Shown here in pieces: positions 48,690 to 62,199 of a stretch of 64,000 bases of DNA. How positions within the stretch are numbered: the first letter of the stretch is position 1; every line of letters starts with the position of its first letter. The notes under the pieces were generated by a model that had not been told where the DNA came from, made no database searches, and saw only the letters and a program-made list of their open reading frames with translations. The DNA lies in contig NC_092674.1 of assembly GCF_964355755.1 (NCBI RefSeq), forward strand, positions 22,348,001 through 22,412,000. Reading direction: 5' to 3'. A program made the translations under genes and the position numbers. The stretch comes from Antedon mediterranea (lineage: Eukaryota; Echinodermata; Crinoidea; Comatulida; Antedonidae).

Positions 48690-50750
48690 TCGGACATTTA
48701 TAGAAATTTGTTGCCATAAACTAGCCAGTTATTTGAGAGTATTGTGTTGACGTTATATTGTCGATATTTGATTGGATAGGTATTTATAGATTCGAAGATT
48801 CTCGTATCGTAACCGTAATTTACGAATTTCTATTTCCGAATTATTGTTGTTTATTTTTTTTGTTTTTTTATTATGTTTGATTTGAGTTTTCACTGTTGTA
48901 CGTAATTTTTCAAATATTATATTAATAAATACAGTATACAAAATGTAACCATTACGCCTAGTTAAACAGTCAATGTATGTAAGCAGGTTCCAAAGTTAGT
49001 GCAATACGTCGATAATTATTGTGTTGATAATGGATGTTCCGACGCCTAATAGATTTAGTTTCAGGGGCCTTTTAAAATATTGTTTTACTTTAATATACTT
49101 TTTTCGTGTATTCTACTCTTAATTGAGACGAATAAAAACAAAAAAAATACAACTCTTTATACTTAGGACAATTTATTCGTTGCTTTGAATCCATCTGCTT
49201 TTCAACGAAAAACACTAATCAGCGCCAATCTATTCTTTTGAAGGTTTTTTTTGTTATCCTGTTAAACGTTAATTTATGAAGCACACTTGCAATTATCACA
49301 CATTTTTATTTTATCAGATATTAAGGGATACAGGAATATAAATTTTACAACGTATACTGTAACATGAGACACGAAAATTACATTTTTATGCTTACTTTAC
49401 ATTATTTATTATAAAAATATTGCATAGAAATTTAAAATGAGACTAATTGCTGCAATATGCCTTATGCCTATGTGTTTTACACTTGAGCATAATTATTTGT
49501 TATGAAAATGAGAAAGCTAATTATTTTTTTTGCAAACAGTGGCATATTAAATACAATATCAGATTTTAATTTATTCAATAATGTATTAAATTATTATAAA
49601 TTCTAAAAATATAACCTTCTAAACTGGGGAAAGCTGTGAACATGTTACATTACCCAACGTTTGAACTAGACAAATATTGTTTTATGTTTTATAGGCCATC
49701 ATTTCATACAATAGTTAGTTCAGTTAACAGGTTTTAAAAGGTATTATCTTGTACATTAGCAGGGCAATATGCAGTTATTGTGTGTTAATTCTTGGCGGCC
49801 AAAATATGGAACCTAGGCAGTGTTTGTTGTTTTAAAAAATAGCCTACTGAACATAGTAACACAATTTTGCAGCAAAACATTGTGTATGCTCAAACGCACC
49901 ATTGTACATTTAATTCAACATGTTTAAACAGCAACGTAAAGGGATTTCCATGCCATTGTAGCCTGACCCTTATTGACCTCTATACTAATACAACCTTATT
50001 TAGGTTATTGAAGTCAATAACTGTAAATAATTGACTTGTATACAACGAAATAACTCCTTTGTACCATATTGCATCTATCTCCTGCATGCTGTAGACGGTG
50101 TTTCTTATTGTAAACTTTAGTTTAGCACAATCTTTAAATTTAGTTCATTTCATTCACAACATCTTGGCAGAAGTAGACTTACACTATTCACCAACAAATG
50201 ACATGTTTCTATTAAAAAATGAAACAATAAATTATGATTTTTAGAGTTATTTCTTTCTATTAATGTGCATTTAGAACGAATTAGTTTCAATTTGCTAACT
50301 TTATATTATATCAAGATACACCAATTTGTAGGTGGAAAATCGCACAAATTCTAGCAGTACATCTGTATTGTTTATTATAGTCTTTCAAATATTTTTATTG
50401 TTCCACTTTCTTTTATAATGTAGACCAGATCGCAATAAATACTCTTTTTAATGTATCACTATGCATTTTATGTACGCTACTATTATTACTTTAATACTTA
50501 GGCTATAATGATTTTGATATCATTTTTAAAAGTTTAGTTGTTGAATGAATGTGTTTTTCAAAAGGAAATAAATTGAGGTTGAGAATATCTTATTGTAATT
50601 TTATGTCTTAAGCATACATTTAAATATTGAATAAGTGAATATAACTAATTGTCTGCTCTCTGATAACAATAACTCTTGTAAATCGATTTAGGCTTGTGTT
50701 ACTGTGAGTAAAGGTGGTATTATACCCTCATATTCTAGAAATAAAAAAAC
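48690..50750. repeat. Third related segment, upstream of gene O
   Basis: Collinear with 44985-46480: the TTTATAGATTCGAAGATTCTCGTA stretch at 48780, ACGTCGATAATTATTGTGTTGATAA at 49007, GTAGCCTGACCCTTATTGACC at 49968, and TTAGGCTTGTGTTACTGTG at 50688 (compare 46446). Confidence 0.65.
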
Positions 50751-50759
50751 GAATGTACA

Positions 50760-52950
50760 TTATGTTTTATTTTCTCTTGTCATAAACAAATTAAATTAAT
50801 TTTGCTACATTGTTAGTCATTAGTGGATGGAATTTTCACATGCAAATGTACAATAAAACTGTAAGACTGTAAAAAAAAGTGTATTTTGTATGTAAATGAA
50901 TGGTTGATTATTCTAAAAATAAACGTTGGAAAATTTAATCACACAGTAGGGTAAATTATTGATGATAATACTCATTTTTTATGAACCTTAGTTGTTCATG
51001 TTTTTTTTTTTGGAGGGGGGTGGGGCAATAAATCTTTTAAGTAATCAATACACACCTACACACTAGGATCAACAGCTGCAAATTTCGCTTGTGCAAAAAA
51101 TAGAATTTTTGAATTTAGCAATTGGGATAATTATAATGTTATTTAGATTATAAATTTAGTTTCTTCTTAGTTTTAACATTTTCTTGCATTTGTATTGCCC
51201 CGAAGCAGGTTTAAGTTATTGATTATCTTCTCAACATTAAAATCCATAGAATTTATTTTATTTTAAATGGCAGACGTTTAGCAATGATTCTATTTTAACT
51301 GACTAGTAACTTTAATAAATAAAAGAATGACATCAAAATAATTAAAATAATATATTCTTTCCTTAATTCAAAATACACTGTACAGTGAAACTGAACTTTG
51401 AACTTTTTTATTCAAACGAATACAAATACAATTTCGCATCATAACGAAGGCAACGTGCGGAAATGTAAAACACACATTATTAAACATCCAGAGCCATGTT
51501 ATGTCAATCGTGCTTTAAAATTGTTTTTGATTAAAAAAAAAAATTGCTTAAATTTTTAATCTTGTATAAACCAACACAAATTGGTTTTTTTCTTTTCCTT
51601 TTCTACTTGTACTACTAATACTTTTTTTAGTTGTGGGTATCGCCCACCATTATTGTTTTTCTATTACCTTCATATCATTAAATCATTTTCTCTTCATATT
51701 ATTATTATTTTTGTTTTTTGCTGTTTTTTTCAGCATGGTTTCTTCAATATTATTTGAAAGAAAGTAATTAAGTGTGTCCTAATTCTAGCATGTAGTTATC
51801 ACACATTATATTTGTAGTGGATTTTAAACTTAATAACTTATATTTTAATCCTATATTTTCTAATAAAGGTATTAGAGCATTTGTAATTTTTAGCTGTTTT
51901 ATTTTGATATCATTTGCAATATAATTTGTTATTTCGTTAATTTACTTCTGTAGTGATACATTTTTAGTATTTTACAATTGAAATTCAAAACAGTGAAACA
52001 AGACAAAAATAAGACAAACATAGACAACACTGATTGACAAATAGAAGTACCTCAAAGTATTATAGCTGGCATAATTTTAACCGTCATATTTTATATTGTC
52101 ATAAATATTGATAAATTTACCGAGTGCTAAATTAGGTAACTTTAAATATTATAAATAGTCTCAAACGAAAAGTATGTACACATATTTTGAAAAAGCATAA
52201 TATGACGCTGAACTGTAATACTGAACTTTGAACCAGCTAAACTGAACTCAATGGAATTTTCCGTCATTCTAAATGTATATGTGAATGTTGTTGCTGTTTA
52301 GGCTAATCGATATAAATTAACACACACTAGTTGCATTCATAGTATTTTATTATTAAAACAAAATGGTAGAAAAAAAATAAAAACAAAAACAAAGAAAATA
52401 TAACTTTTTTCCTTAATTATAAATATTATATTAAAATTAAGACTAAACTCAATTTTAGGATATTGCATCAGACTAGAAATGCACTACTTTAAAAATATAT
52501 TTATGGTTTTAGATCTGGCTGAAATTGTATTTTAAGTAGCCCCAACCTTCTAGTAATAATTTCTAATGTGATATATTGTACAATATAACTCTATAACCCT
52601 ACAATCTATACATTTTACAGGCAGTATTATGTGTTATGTTATTTTACTATTTTTACTTTAGTTCTATTTAATATTTTTATTAATTTACTTAATATAATAA
52701 ATCAAATTCGTATGGAAAGTTTAGTTATATTTTATTATAAAATACAATAAATAAATGTTAAATTATCAAGTATTTTGAAAATAAACTATATCAAAAACAT
52801 TTTGTAGGCCCTACATATATTATCATTGAAGTTTTTTACAGTTTCTATATTAAATTATCATCATTATTCCTAATCTATCTTCCTAATTTTATTAATTATT
52901 TATTTTTTAATATTTATTTTAGCCACTGAAAATAGGACATAAAAGCTTAA
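50760..52950. other. AT-rich spacer, no gene
   Basis: Short AT-rich frames only. I see no splice-bounded exon or repeat ends. Confidence 0.45.
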
Positions 52951-52959
52951 TTAATGGTT

Positions 52960-53800
52960 ATAACATAGTGAGTTGCGTAGTTTAGCCTTTATCTATGAGT
53001 TCTTAATCTCAATAAACAAGGCTATACAGTGTAAATGGCGGAAATAGGTACAAACAGTACGGCCAGTGACGACGAAAACGGTCGAGTTTTTGTTTATCAG
53101 TGTGTTACAATAAATAATCTTAATCTTTTTCACTTTCTGAATTCAAGTAATTTCGTCAAACATTATTGTTTAAGTCAATGTATTTATAGGCCTATAAAGT
53201 GTAGAGAGAAGGATTGGTAAGCTGAAATCTATTGTTAACTTGTAATATTCGATGTTATGATATCTATGCAATGCTTTAGATGTTGTGACTAACGAACCAA
53301 CACTTCAGCCATTTTGAATTACAAGTTGGCAATGAACGAATTGTGAAACCTTTCGCTAATAACCTTTGTGCTACTACCGGCATTTAACGGTAGTATCGTC
53401 CTTAGGGGGAAAGTGCATATGCATATTCAATAGGATGCTATATTAGTTTGGCAAAGTTAACCTGAGCTTTGCAGTAGTTATATTAATTCCAGCTGCTATT
53501 GAATAATATAACGGGTTTTGTTAGAAATAATGTAATTTAATTGTACGCTCTCTGGTTACAATTTCCCGAATAATAATGTCCACAAAAGTTACTAAATTGT
53601 CTGGTATATTAATATCTACTTCACACTATGTGAGTAGATAACTATAATACTGTAGTATCTGGCCAAACAGCGATTATATTGCCACCTTATATAGTATTTT
53701 GTGCCCGTGAAGCGCACTATAAGTAAAATGTTAACTTTTGTTCTTTAGTTGTTGCCAAATTTCATAAAGTATGATATTGCATAGTAATTTACTTGCAAAT
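52960..53800. repeat. Duplicated first-exon segment, copy 1
   Basis: Homologous to 54345-55030, starting at GTTTAGCCTTTATCTATGAGT and running through the exon, the donor GTAAGCTG, the ACTACCGGCATT phrase and GTGCCCGTGAAGCG. Confidence 0.8.
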
Positions 53801-56800
53801 ATGTTTGTTTTCATAGCAAATAAATTTAACATTTGTGAATGCATAACTGAACTGATGAAACATGCTAGAATGTTCTACAATTCTATAAATAATTCTGTGG
53901 AATTTCAATCATTCTAATTCAGATGAACCCTATAATAATTATGAATACTTATTTTTATCTACTTATTTATATCTATGAATCTCCAATTAACATACTAATT
54001 TTAGCAGGGCTAACAGCCCACATGTATTTTAGAGACAGAATGTTTTATTTTACCATTTAATTTACTACATTCGTATGGAATGTTATTTTTAAGGAATGCA
54101 ATAGATATATCTATATGATTTTAACGTAACAGATATTGTAAAAAAAAAAGTCATTGAAGTAAAGTAAACATCCTGAGTTTGTAATATTAAATTGTTATCA
54201 ATAAAACATAAATTGATGAATTATTGTCAATCCACTATTATTCTTATTCAAATAAGAATATAAATAATTACATTTTTGTTAAATACTTTCTTGAGCCACA
54301 GGAGGTACTGTAGTAAACCTAAAAGCTAAATGGTTATGACTTTATAGCGATTTCCGTGTTTTAGCCTTTATCTATGAGTCCTTAATCTCAATAAACACGG
54401 CTATATGATGTAAATTGAATGGCCTTAACGAATACAAACGGTACGGCCGAAAGTGTATGTTACAGTAAAATATACCACCATTGTCTGAATTCAATCAATT
54501 TCGTCAAACGTTAATTTTCAAATTTAATTATTTCTATAAAGTGTAGAGAGAATGCATAGGTAAGCTGACAATCTTGTGTTGACTTGAATTAGTCGATGTT
54601 ATGATATTTGTGCAAAGCTGCAGATAACGAACCAATCGTTTTGCCACACTTGCAGCCATTTTGAATTAGTTGGCAAAATCACGAATTGTGAAACCTTTCG
54701 CTAATAACCTTTGTGCTACTACCGGCATTCAACGGTATTATTGTCCTTAGAGGGAAAGTGGATATGCAGTAGTTATAATCCCAGCTGCTTTTGAATAATA
54801 TAACAGGTTTTATTGGAAAGAATGTAATTTAATTGTACGCTGATTACAATTTTTCCGAATAATAATGTACACAGAAGTTACTAAAATTGTCTGGCATATT
54901 ATTATCTACTTCAGACTATGTGAGTAGATAACTATGATACTGTAGTATCTGGCCAAGCAACCGTTATTATGACATATTATAGTATGTTGTGCCCGTGAAG
55001 CGTACCTATGGGTAAAGTGTTAACTTTGGTTCATGATAAAACTAAGACCAGGATTTCGCAGATCCTAGTGTGTCACGGGTGCCTCTGAAAATTAAATGGT
55101 GAATGACATTGTTTCTAGCGAAACGTTATAGTGTACACTTTATAAAATGGTCGTTTAAGTTCCTAGACTTATTTTGGTGAATCTTGCAGCATACCACTTC
55201 TGCCTAGATTATTATATCATACTTCGTTTGCATTGCCATAATTCCCCCGTTATTCTTTTTGTATTGTTGCTGAAACTACAACAGCCAATAAATTCGACAT
55301 GCATTTATTATTCTATTAGAATGTTCGAATATTAATGACTTATTTCAATATTCCACTTGATCTAAAATGCAAATAATACTGTACAACCGGTCTTTGTTTG
55401 CATCTTGTTCTATAATCAGCATAACAGACACCATTCTGGCACCTTTTTTCGACAATTACCCTTTGTCTGAAATTCATACCCCCTCTGTTAGTTTTAATAC
55501 ATTCAAAATATGATATTTCTATCAGTATTCCTTATTTTCTCAAGCAAGGGGTGGAGAAACATTACATAGAATTTCCTTGTAACATCGTGTGATGCCAGCA
55601 AATGTTGGCCTATTGATCCCGTCGCCTAGAAACCGGTCCGGAACAACATCTTCTTTTACAATTTTCGAAAGTTCATGTCCTTTGTCGAACCCCTTGGCTT
55701 TTAGTTTTCGTTGGCATAACCAAATATGGAAGTGAAAAGCAGCTTGGTTCAGATAAATCGTCATTAAACATTCATATTTCGGCAGGGATCGTCTGAAGAT
55801 CTCGTTTCCCGACCATTTTTGGAACAAAAACGGGTGGACCTAACTGTATACTGAGCAATATTACCTCTGCGAACAAGCTGATTTCTTTACAATATGGTTT
55901 GAATTTCTACGAAAGTTTGTGAACCTGATTTTGTCATTTTACCATTCTTTACAACATTACACTACTTGCTTTGTTGTAGGAGTAGTACTATGGAGAAAGA
56001 ATCAGAATCAAAGAGTGAAGCTGTCTCCAAAAGCGAAGCTACTAAAAAGGAGTTGGAAAATGACCCAAATTATAAGAGAGCGACGAGTCTAACTACACCC
56101 GACTGTAATGACGATTCTCCGAGACGCAAAAAGAGTAAGTCAGCCATTTATATTACGATATTGTATTTCATGACTGTAAACCATTAAGAAGAAAAAAATA
56201 TGGTAGATTTGCAGTCATTAACAAAGAATCTGTTCGATTCTCATTAACTTACTATTTCCTAAACTATTATCCAAAAGTAGCATCTAATTTACCCACTATG
56301 TCGATAGGAAACGCTCGGCAATGTACAGCAGACCTCAAACGTTAAATATTATTATGCGTAGGCTTAAATTCGGCAGTATTCTAGTCTATGAGCGGTAGTA
56401 GTGTTCACCCTGTCTAAAATACAATTCTTAATATAAATTTTCAATATATTCGTTTAGTAAAATTCTAGTTGTTGTTGCATGCAATTTGAAATGCAATGCA
56501 TGGATTTTTTTTTTTTTGTTGTTCAATCATTAATTAGCCATTAATATTAATTGTAATGATTATTCATAAAGACCAAAAAGTTATTTTTAACATGTTACTT
56601 GACCTGCTGGTAGTATTACTAAAATTATTTTAAAACTCGGTTCGAATAGTACAAATAATGCTCATTATACATTTGGACTCATAAAATTTAAATGATGTAC
56701 TGCTGCTTTACATATTATATGAAGTTACAAAACGTATATACTGATATACAGTAACAATGGACATTTCAACAAACAATAGCCATGCATAGCGATATATATT

Positions 56801-57157
56801 AGTATGTTTGTAATTAAATATAAGATTGGAATTAATTCACATGAATTGGTTAATATCAAACAAAACCAGCCTTTATATATTTGATTTCTAGCCGTAATCA
56901 CTGTATATTTAACGTCTACTGTGTTTTGTGGATGTCTTAATACTACCACAAAATTATAATTAGAGAAGAAAATGCCTATTAACCTGAATAAAATTATAAC
57001 CCTTACATTTTAACGATACCCGGATGTTCAATTTAATTCAATCGACCTATTCTTATAAGTGGTTTCCTTGTGTGGTTTTTTTTTAAACAAAAATTCATGA
57101 TATTTAACTTTCCTTTCTATTTCAGAGGAAGATATGAAGCCGGTGACCAAAAACTAG
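53035..57157 (+). CDS. Three-exon gene for a small charged protein
   Basis: Exon 1a (53035-53216) opens MAEIGTNSTASDDENG and ends in phase 2 at ATTG|GTAAGC. Exon 2 (55980-56134) has a good acceptor (TTTGTTGTAG) and donor (AAGA|GTAAGT); exon 3 (57126-57157) follows TTTCTATTTCAG. The joined frame is open for 122 residues. Exons 2-3 alone, from their own ATG, give 58 residues rich in Lys/Glu/Ser with S-P-R-R-K-K-K, a plausible nuclear localisation signal, ending KPVTKN. An AATAAA lies at 57275. A duplicate first exon (1b) exists at 54419. I do not recognise the family. Exons 2 and 3 are well supported; the coding role of exon 1a is less sure. Confidence 0.55.
54345..55030. repeat. Duplicated first-exon segment, copy 2
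   Basis: Second copy of 52960-53800. It carries exon 1b: ATG at 54419 and the donor ATAG|GTAAGC at 54559. Its main frame ends early at a TAA, but a late ATG (54552) is in frame with exon 2 after splicing. Confidence 0.75.
55540..55827 (-). CDS. Unrecognised 95-residue open frame
   Basis: It lies on the opposite strand inside the intron between exons 1b and 2 of the plus-strand gene and has clearly higher G+C than its surroundings. The peptide is well mixed, with aromatic and charged residues (LPKYECLMTIYLNQAAFHFHIWLCQRK, shortened here to its start LPKYECLMTIYLN, then KLKAKGFDKGHELSK and RFLGDGINRPTF). I recognise no domain. It could be a relic of a mobile element or an exon of another gene. 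Confidence 0.3.
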   Translation of the reverse strand: MFQKWSGNEIFRRSLPKYECLMTIYLNQAAFHFHIWLCQRKLKAKGFDKGHELSKIVKEDVVPDRFLGDGINRPTFAGITRCYKEILCNVSPPLA

Positions 57158-57289
57158 AACGAATTAATATAAGTGCCTTCCGAGTTTATTTTATCATACA
57201 ACACCAGTTCTCACAATAGTTAAGTCACCGTGTCTGTTTAGTTTGATATCTTATGATCAGTTAAAGTCGTAAAAAATAAACACAATTAA

Positions 57290-58915
57290 CTACTTCCTTT
57301 ATCGTTTTATCCAATTTAAACAAGAACAATCGTCATTAAAATATTCACTTTATGATCAAGATTCAAGGTAATATGCTTCACTATTTTGTATTAAATAGAA
57401 ATAGTAAAGTAAATCATCTTATAAAAAGTATACATTAATTGGATATAAAACCATAAGAAAAAAAAATGCAGCCTGTGTAACATAAAAATACAGCTGCTGT
57501 GCGATAATGGTTATTATGTATCATTACTAAACATATATGCCTATACTGAACCAAGGTGCCAAAGACAGTATATTTTATTGTATTAATAAATAAAAATAGC
57601 ATTACAATCTATATTTTATAATGTAATCAAACAATATATATAGGTCTACTAGCTATATAATACAATATACGAATACAGTTATGCATAAATGAATATTGTA
57701 TTGCAGTACATTTGGTTTGTATGTTCATCATATTTATATATCATATACTATCATTATTGTTTAAGTTATGATTATCATTTTTGTTATTTAAAGCGTTTTT
57801 ATATTAATTTAGTGTATAATAAATAATTGAAATTGTATAATATATATACACGATTATAATAGATTTATGTTACTTGATTAAAAACAGTACTTACTAACAA
57901 ACTAACTAGCAAATTGAAGTTTATAATGTTATAATAATAATTGTGTACATTATTACTAGATTTGCAACGAGCGATCGTTATTGTAAAAAAAAAGGTTGTA
58001 GTTTTAAAACTGCCCTCTATAGCGGCACCATAGTTAGTGTTGGGAACTCAACGCCAGAGGACGCCCTTTCTTATTAATCCAAACTGTAGAAATTTAATAA
58101 TAGAGTATCTATTTTTAAGTCGTTTAATATTTTTATATTATGTATATGTCGTCATTTTTATGGTACTGAGATATTATTATAATTATTTTAATGTATTTCC
58201 CCCATAGCAATCCGTATTCAATTCGAAACTACTTACCTTTATAATTAGGCCTAGTATAATGTGGTTATCATAACATTTATAATAGTTAGTTATTTATTTG
58301 TTTATAATTTCTTTTCAAATTGATACATACCGTCGTGTAAAGACATTGCATAAAACAATTTTAATTTATTTAAACAAGTATTTGAGGAAATTTTTGTTGC
58401 GATAGAAAGACAGTATAATATATATATATATCAAAGTCATGTTTCATATGGAAATGAATCATAATATTATTCAAATATTACTTGTTCTATTGTCATTTAT
58501 GATAATCATCTTTATAATTTTGCTTTATTTTCAATGTATTAATTCCGGCGCGTTGCTGGTACACAGTCCCTAATATAGTATTATAAGTGGTTGATCGGTA
58601 TTATGACCCCAATCATCCCCAGTCCATATCTTGATGACTCTAATGTCAATAGTCAAGGTCTGTTCGCCATATGAATGCATGTTCCAGTTTTTTTATTTTA
58701 AAATGATCTTTTTCTCATGTCAAAAAAGAGGCCTAATAAGCAAATTTTTTTTCATTATTCTTCATGAAAGCTTTTTTTTTATGACTAAACACCAACGGCA
58801 TGATATTTTTCTTGTTTACAAATAAGCAAACTGTGTTTAGAATCCTCTAGAAGAGACTTCAGAAAATCTTTTAATCCTGAATATTTTAGGTCGTATATAT
58901 TTATATTAGTTTGAT
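57290..58915. other. AT-rich spacer, no gene
   Basis: The only notable patch is 58010-58070 (CTGCCCTCTATAGCGGCACC and ACGCCAGAGGACGCCC), an inverted-like GC-rich island resembling the GCGCCCTCTAT repeats near 950 and 3430. Confidence 0.45.
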
Positions 58916-58919
58916 AATG

Positions 58920-59590
58920 AGCACTTTTTTCAGAATCTGAAAATCGTTTTGAATAATATTAAAATAAGGAAACATTTCAAAATCCGTTGCCCAATGAGCA
59001 AACCTCGTTTAGAATCTCAGACGCGATCTCTTTCAAAATCTGTTCTCTAATGAGCCAACCTCGTTTTGAAACTTAAAGATATTTAAGATAATCTTACACG
59101 CAACTAGGCGTTCTCTTTCAAAATCTGTTGGCTAATACGCAAACTTTGTTCAGCATCTGGAACATCGTTTAAAATCTGAGAGATATTTCAGATAATCTTA
59201 CACACAACAAGGTGTTCTCTTTCAAAATCCGTTAGCTAATCCGCAAACTTTGTTCAGCATCTAGAACATAGTCCAAATCTGAGAGATATTTCAGATAATC
59301 TTAAACGTAGGAAGGCGTTCTCTTTCAAAATCCGTTAGCTAATACGCAAACTTTGTTCAGCATCTAGAACATAGTGTAAAATCTGATAGATATTTCAGAT
59401 AATCTTAAACGCAACAAGGCGTCCTCTTTCAGAATCGTTTGGCTAATAAGCAAACTTTGTTCAGCATCTAGAACATAGTCAAAAATCTGATAGATATTTC
59501 AGATAATCTTAAACGCAACAAGGCGTTCTCTTTCAAAATCGTTTGCCTAATAATAAGCAAATTTTGTTCAGCATCTGGAAGGAATTTCTT
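58920..59590. repeat. Tandem array, 103-bp unit, about six copies
   Basis: Unit starts at 59111, 59214, 59318, 59421 and 59524 (GTTCTCTTTCAAAATC, then GCTAATACGCAAACTTTG, TTCAGCATCTAGAACA, TATTTCAGATAATCTTA), with older diverged units to the left. The spacing is regular at 103-104 bases. No gene. Confidence 0.9.
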
Positions 59591-59599
59591 ATAATCTCT

Positions 59600-60810
59600 C
59601 AATTCTTGAAAAACGGAGCCAAGTACCTGTATGCCCACTTTATCTAACAACATGGAAACTTTATTATATGTTAGTTATCGGGTTTTTTATTGCTATCTAA
59701 TGAAGCTAATGTTCTCTTAAAATCGGTTGGCTAATATTCAAACTATCCAGCTTATAAACCTCTTAATAATTTTCCATTTGAAAGTGGCAAAGGTTTGTGT
59801 TCTGCACTATACTTTTCGGTTCTGAAACAAATTTCAGATAATCTTCAATTGCTACTAATCCGCTAGCATTATGGTGCTTTAATCTTGTAGTTCAAAATAA
59901 CAGACTTGAATCAATAAGCCCTTGTTATTCATCTTCATCTGAAGATGTATCGGTTTATGGAACTACTACTGCATCCGTTTCCGTCAACTATGTGTACCTT
60001 GACAAACACACTTTAGTCGATGACTATGCACATAAAAGTGTAAATTCTGGATTGAAATTTAAATATTATCGCTAGTCCTGATAATCACCAGTCCTGTCAA
60101 AATAATGGCAAATTTAATTCTTCTGGTATTCTTCTTCTTTTGGACAATTGCCAAATGACACCCTAAAAACATTTCTGTAGAATCTGTATTCGTTTTTTTT
60201 TCTCGTAGGCCTACTAATATTTGCCAATCTTTAAGAATATATATTGTTATTATATTATGATTATGAACAAATAAAGCATTTTAGTGTTCAATATATATGA
60301 TGTATCTGTTCTTAATTATAAAAACGATGTGTTCTGTCTATGGTATCTCTCAAATAGACCACCCTCTAACGAATACACTTTCCTCATATCTTATATTCGA
60401 AATGCAATTTGGAAATCGCACAGTAGCGTCTACAAGTCACGCAAAACGTGTGGCGGGATACTTAGGAACGCTAAGAAGCAAAGTGAAATATATGACAATA
60501 CTAACATATTCAACAACTCATGTTTTCCAGCCCTGTGTAGACTAATTAATAAACCAAAAATAAAAACATTTCGGGCATAACAACAATACCAATTACAATA
60601 GTTCTCTCAAATAATATTTTGTATAAAGTACTTTCATCAGTAGTCTTTTCCATGTGTAATATTTCCTTTTAAAAATAATTATTTAACTTTTTAATGTTGT
60701 GAACTTTGATGTTTGAAATCTTGTACCGATTTTATATGTAAATCTCGCGCAATTCAGTTTTATTTTATATATACTACAAAGAGAAATATTGAATAAAAGC
60801 AGAGTAATGA
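59600..60810. other. Spacer, no supported gene
   Basis: Two overlapping plus-strand frames at 60284-60580 have no domain, start context or splice support. Nothing else is seen. Confidence 0.4.
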
Positions 60811-60814
60811 ATGA

Positions 60815-62190
60815 ATGAAAAAATCGGGTAAAAATTGCCAAATTTCTACCATTTGCTTTTTTTGTCATAATTGGGTACTATATCATAATTTACATGCGCA
60901 AACGGACACAATGTGTTCTGCGCATGTTACTTCAACATATTTTAAAAAGTCATATTTTGGGAAATATTTGGAAAAATCTCTGTACTATATAGTACAGGAA
61001 CATTTTCTACAAATGGCAAAATTTTGACCCATTGCTTTTTTGACATAATTAGTCACTATATCATAATTTACATGCGCAGACGCACATAATGTGTTCTGTG
61101 CATGTTACCTCAACATATTTTAAAAAGTCACATTTTAACAATTTCCGAAAAAAATCCGGTAAAAATTGCTTATTTTCCACCCTTTGCTTTTTTGTCATAA
61201 TTGGGTATTATATCAATTTACATGTGCAAATACACATAATGTGTTCTGCGCATGTTACTTCAACATATTTTAAAAAGTCATATTTTGGGCAATATTTGAA
61301 CAAATCTCTGTACTATATAGTACAGGAACATTTTCTACAAATGGCAAAATTTGACCCATTGCTTTTTTGACATAATTAGTTACTATATCATAATTTACAT
61401 GCGCAAACGCACATAATGTGTTCTGCGCATGTTACTTTAACATATTTTAAAAAGTCATATTTTGGGCAATATTCGGAAAAATCTCTGTACTATAGTACAG
61501 GAAAATTTTCGAAAAATGGTCAAATTTCGACCCTTTGCTTTTTTGTCATAATTGGTTACTATTATAATTTACATTCGCAGACGCACATAATGTGTTCTGC
61601 GCATGTTACCTTAACATATTTTAAAAAGTCATATTTTTGGCAATTTTCGGGAAATACCTGTACTATAGTACAGGAAAATTTTCGAAAAATGACCAAATTT
61701 CGACCCTTTGCTTTTTTGTCATAATTGGGTTCTATATAAATTTACATGCGCAAACGCACATAATGTGTTCTGCGCATGTTACTTCAACATATTTTAAAAA
61801 GTCATATTTTTGGCAATTTTCGGGAAAATCTCTGTACTATAGTACAGGAACATTTTCGAAAAATGACCAAATTTCGACCATTTGCTTTTTTTGATATAAT
61901 TGGCTACTATATCATACTCAGCATATTTTAAAAGTCATGTTTGGGTAATTTTCGAAAAAATCCCTGTACTTATAGTAGAGAAAAATTTTCATAAAATGGC
62001 CAAATTTCGACCCTTTGCTTTTTTGTCATAATTGGTTACTTTATCATAATTTACATGCGCAGAGGCACATAACGTGTTCTGCGCATGTTACCTTAACATA
62101 TTTAAAAATGTCACATTTTGGCAAATTTCTTTAAAAAATCCGTTAAAAATGGCTACCCTTTGCTTTTTTTTGGTCATAATTGGCTACTAT
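60815..62190. repeat. Tandem array, about 150-180-bp unit, eight copies
   Basis: GTGTTCTGCGCATGTTAC or close variants occur at about 60911, 61090, 61240, 61418, 61587, 61765 and 62073, with one decayed unit between the last two. Most units also hold TTTGCTTTTTTGTCATAATTGG and the perfect palindrome CTGTACTATAGTACAG or its 18-base variant. The repeated short open frames (MCSAHVTSTYFKKS) are produced by the repeat. Confidence 0.92.
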
Positions 62191-62199
62191 ACCATAGTT

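Noticed and set aside
60284-60580. Two overlapping plus-strand frames
   Set aside because: Frames are in different registers over the same DNA, with no domain or exon borders.
61089-61894. Repeated MCSAHVTSTYFKKS open frames
   Set aside because: Produced by the 170-bp tandem repeat; frames break between units.
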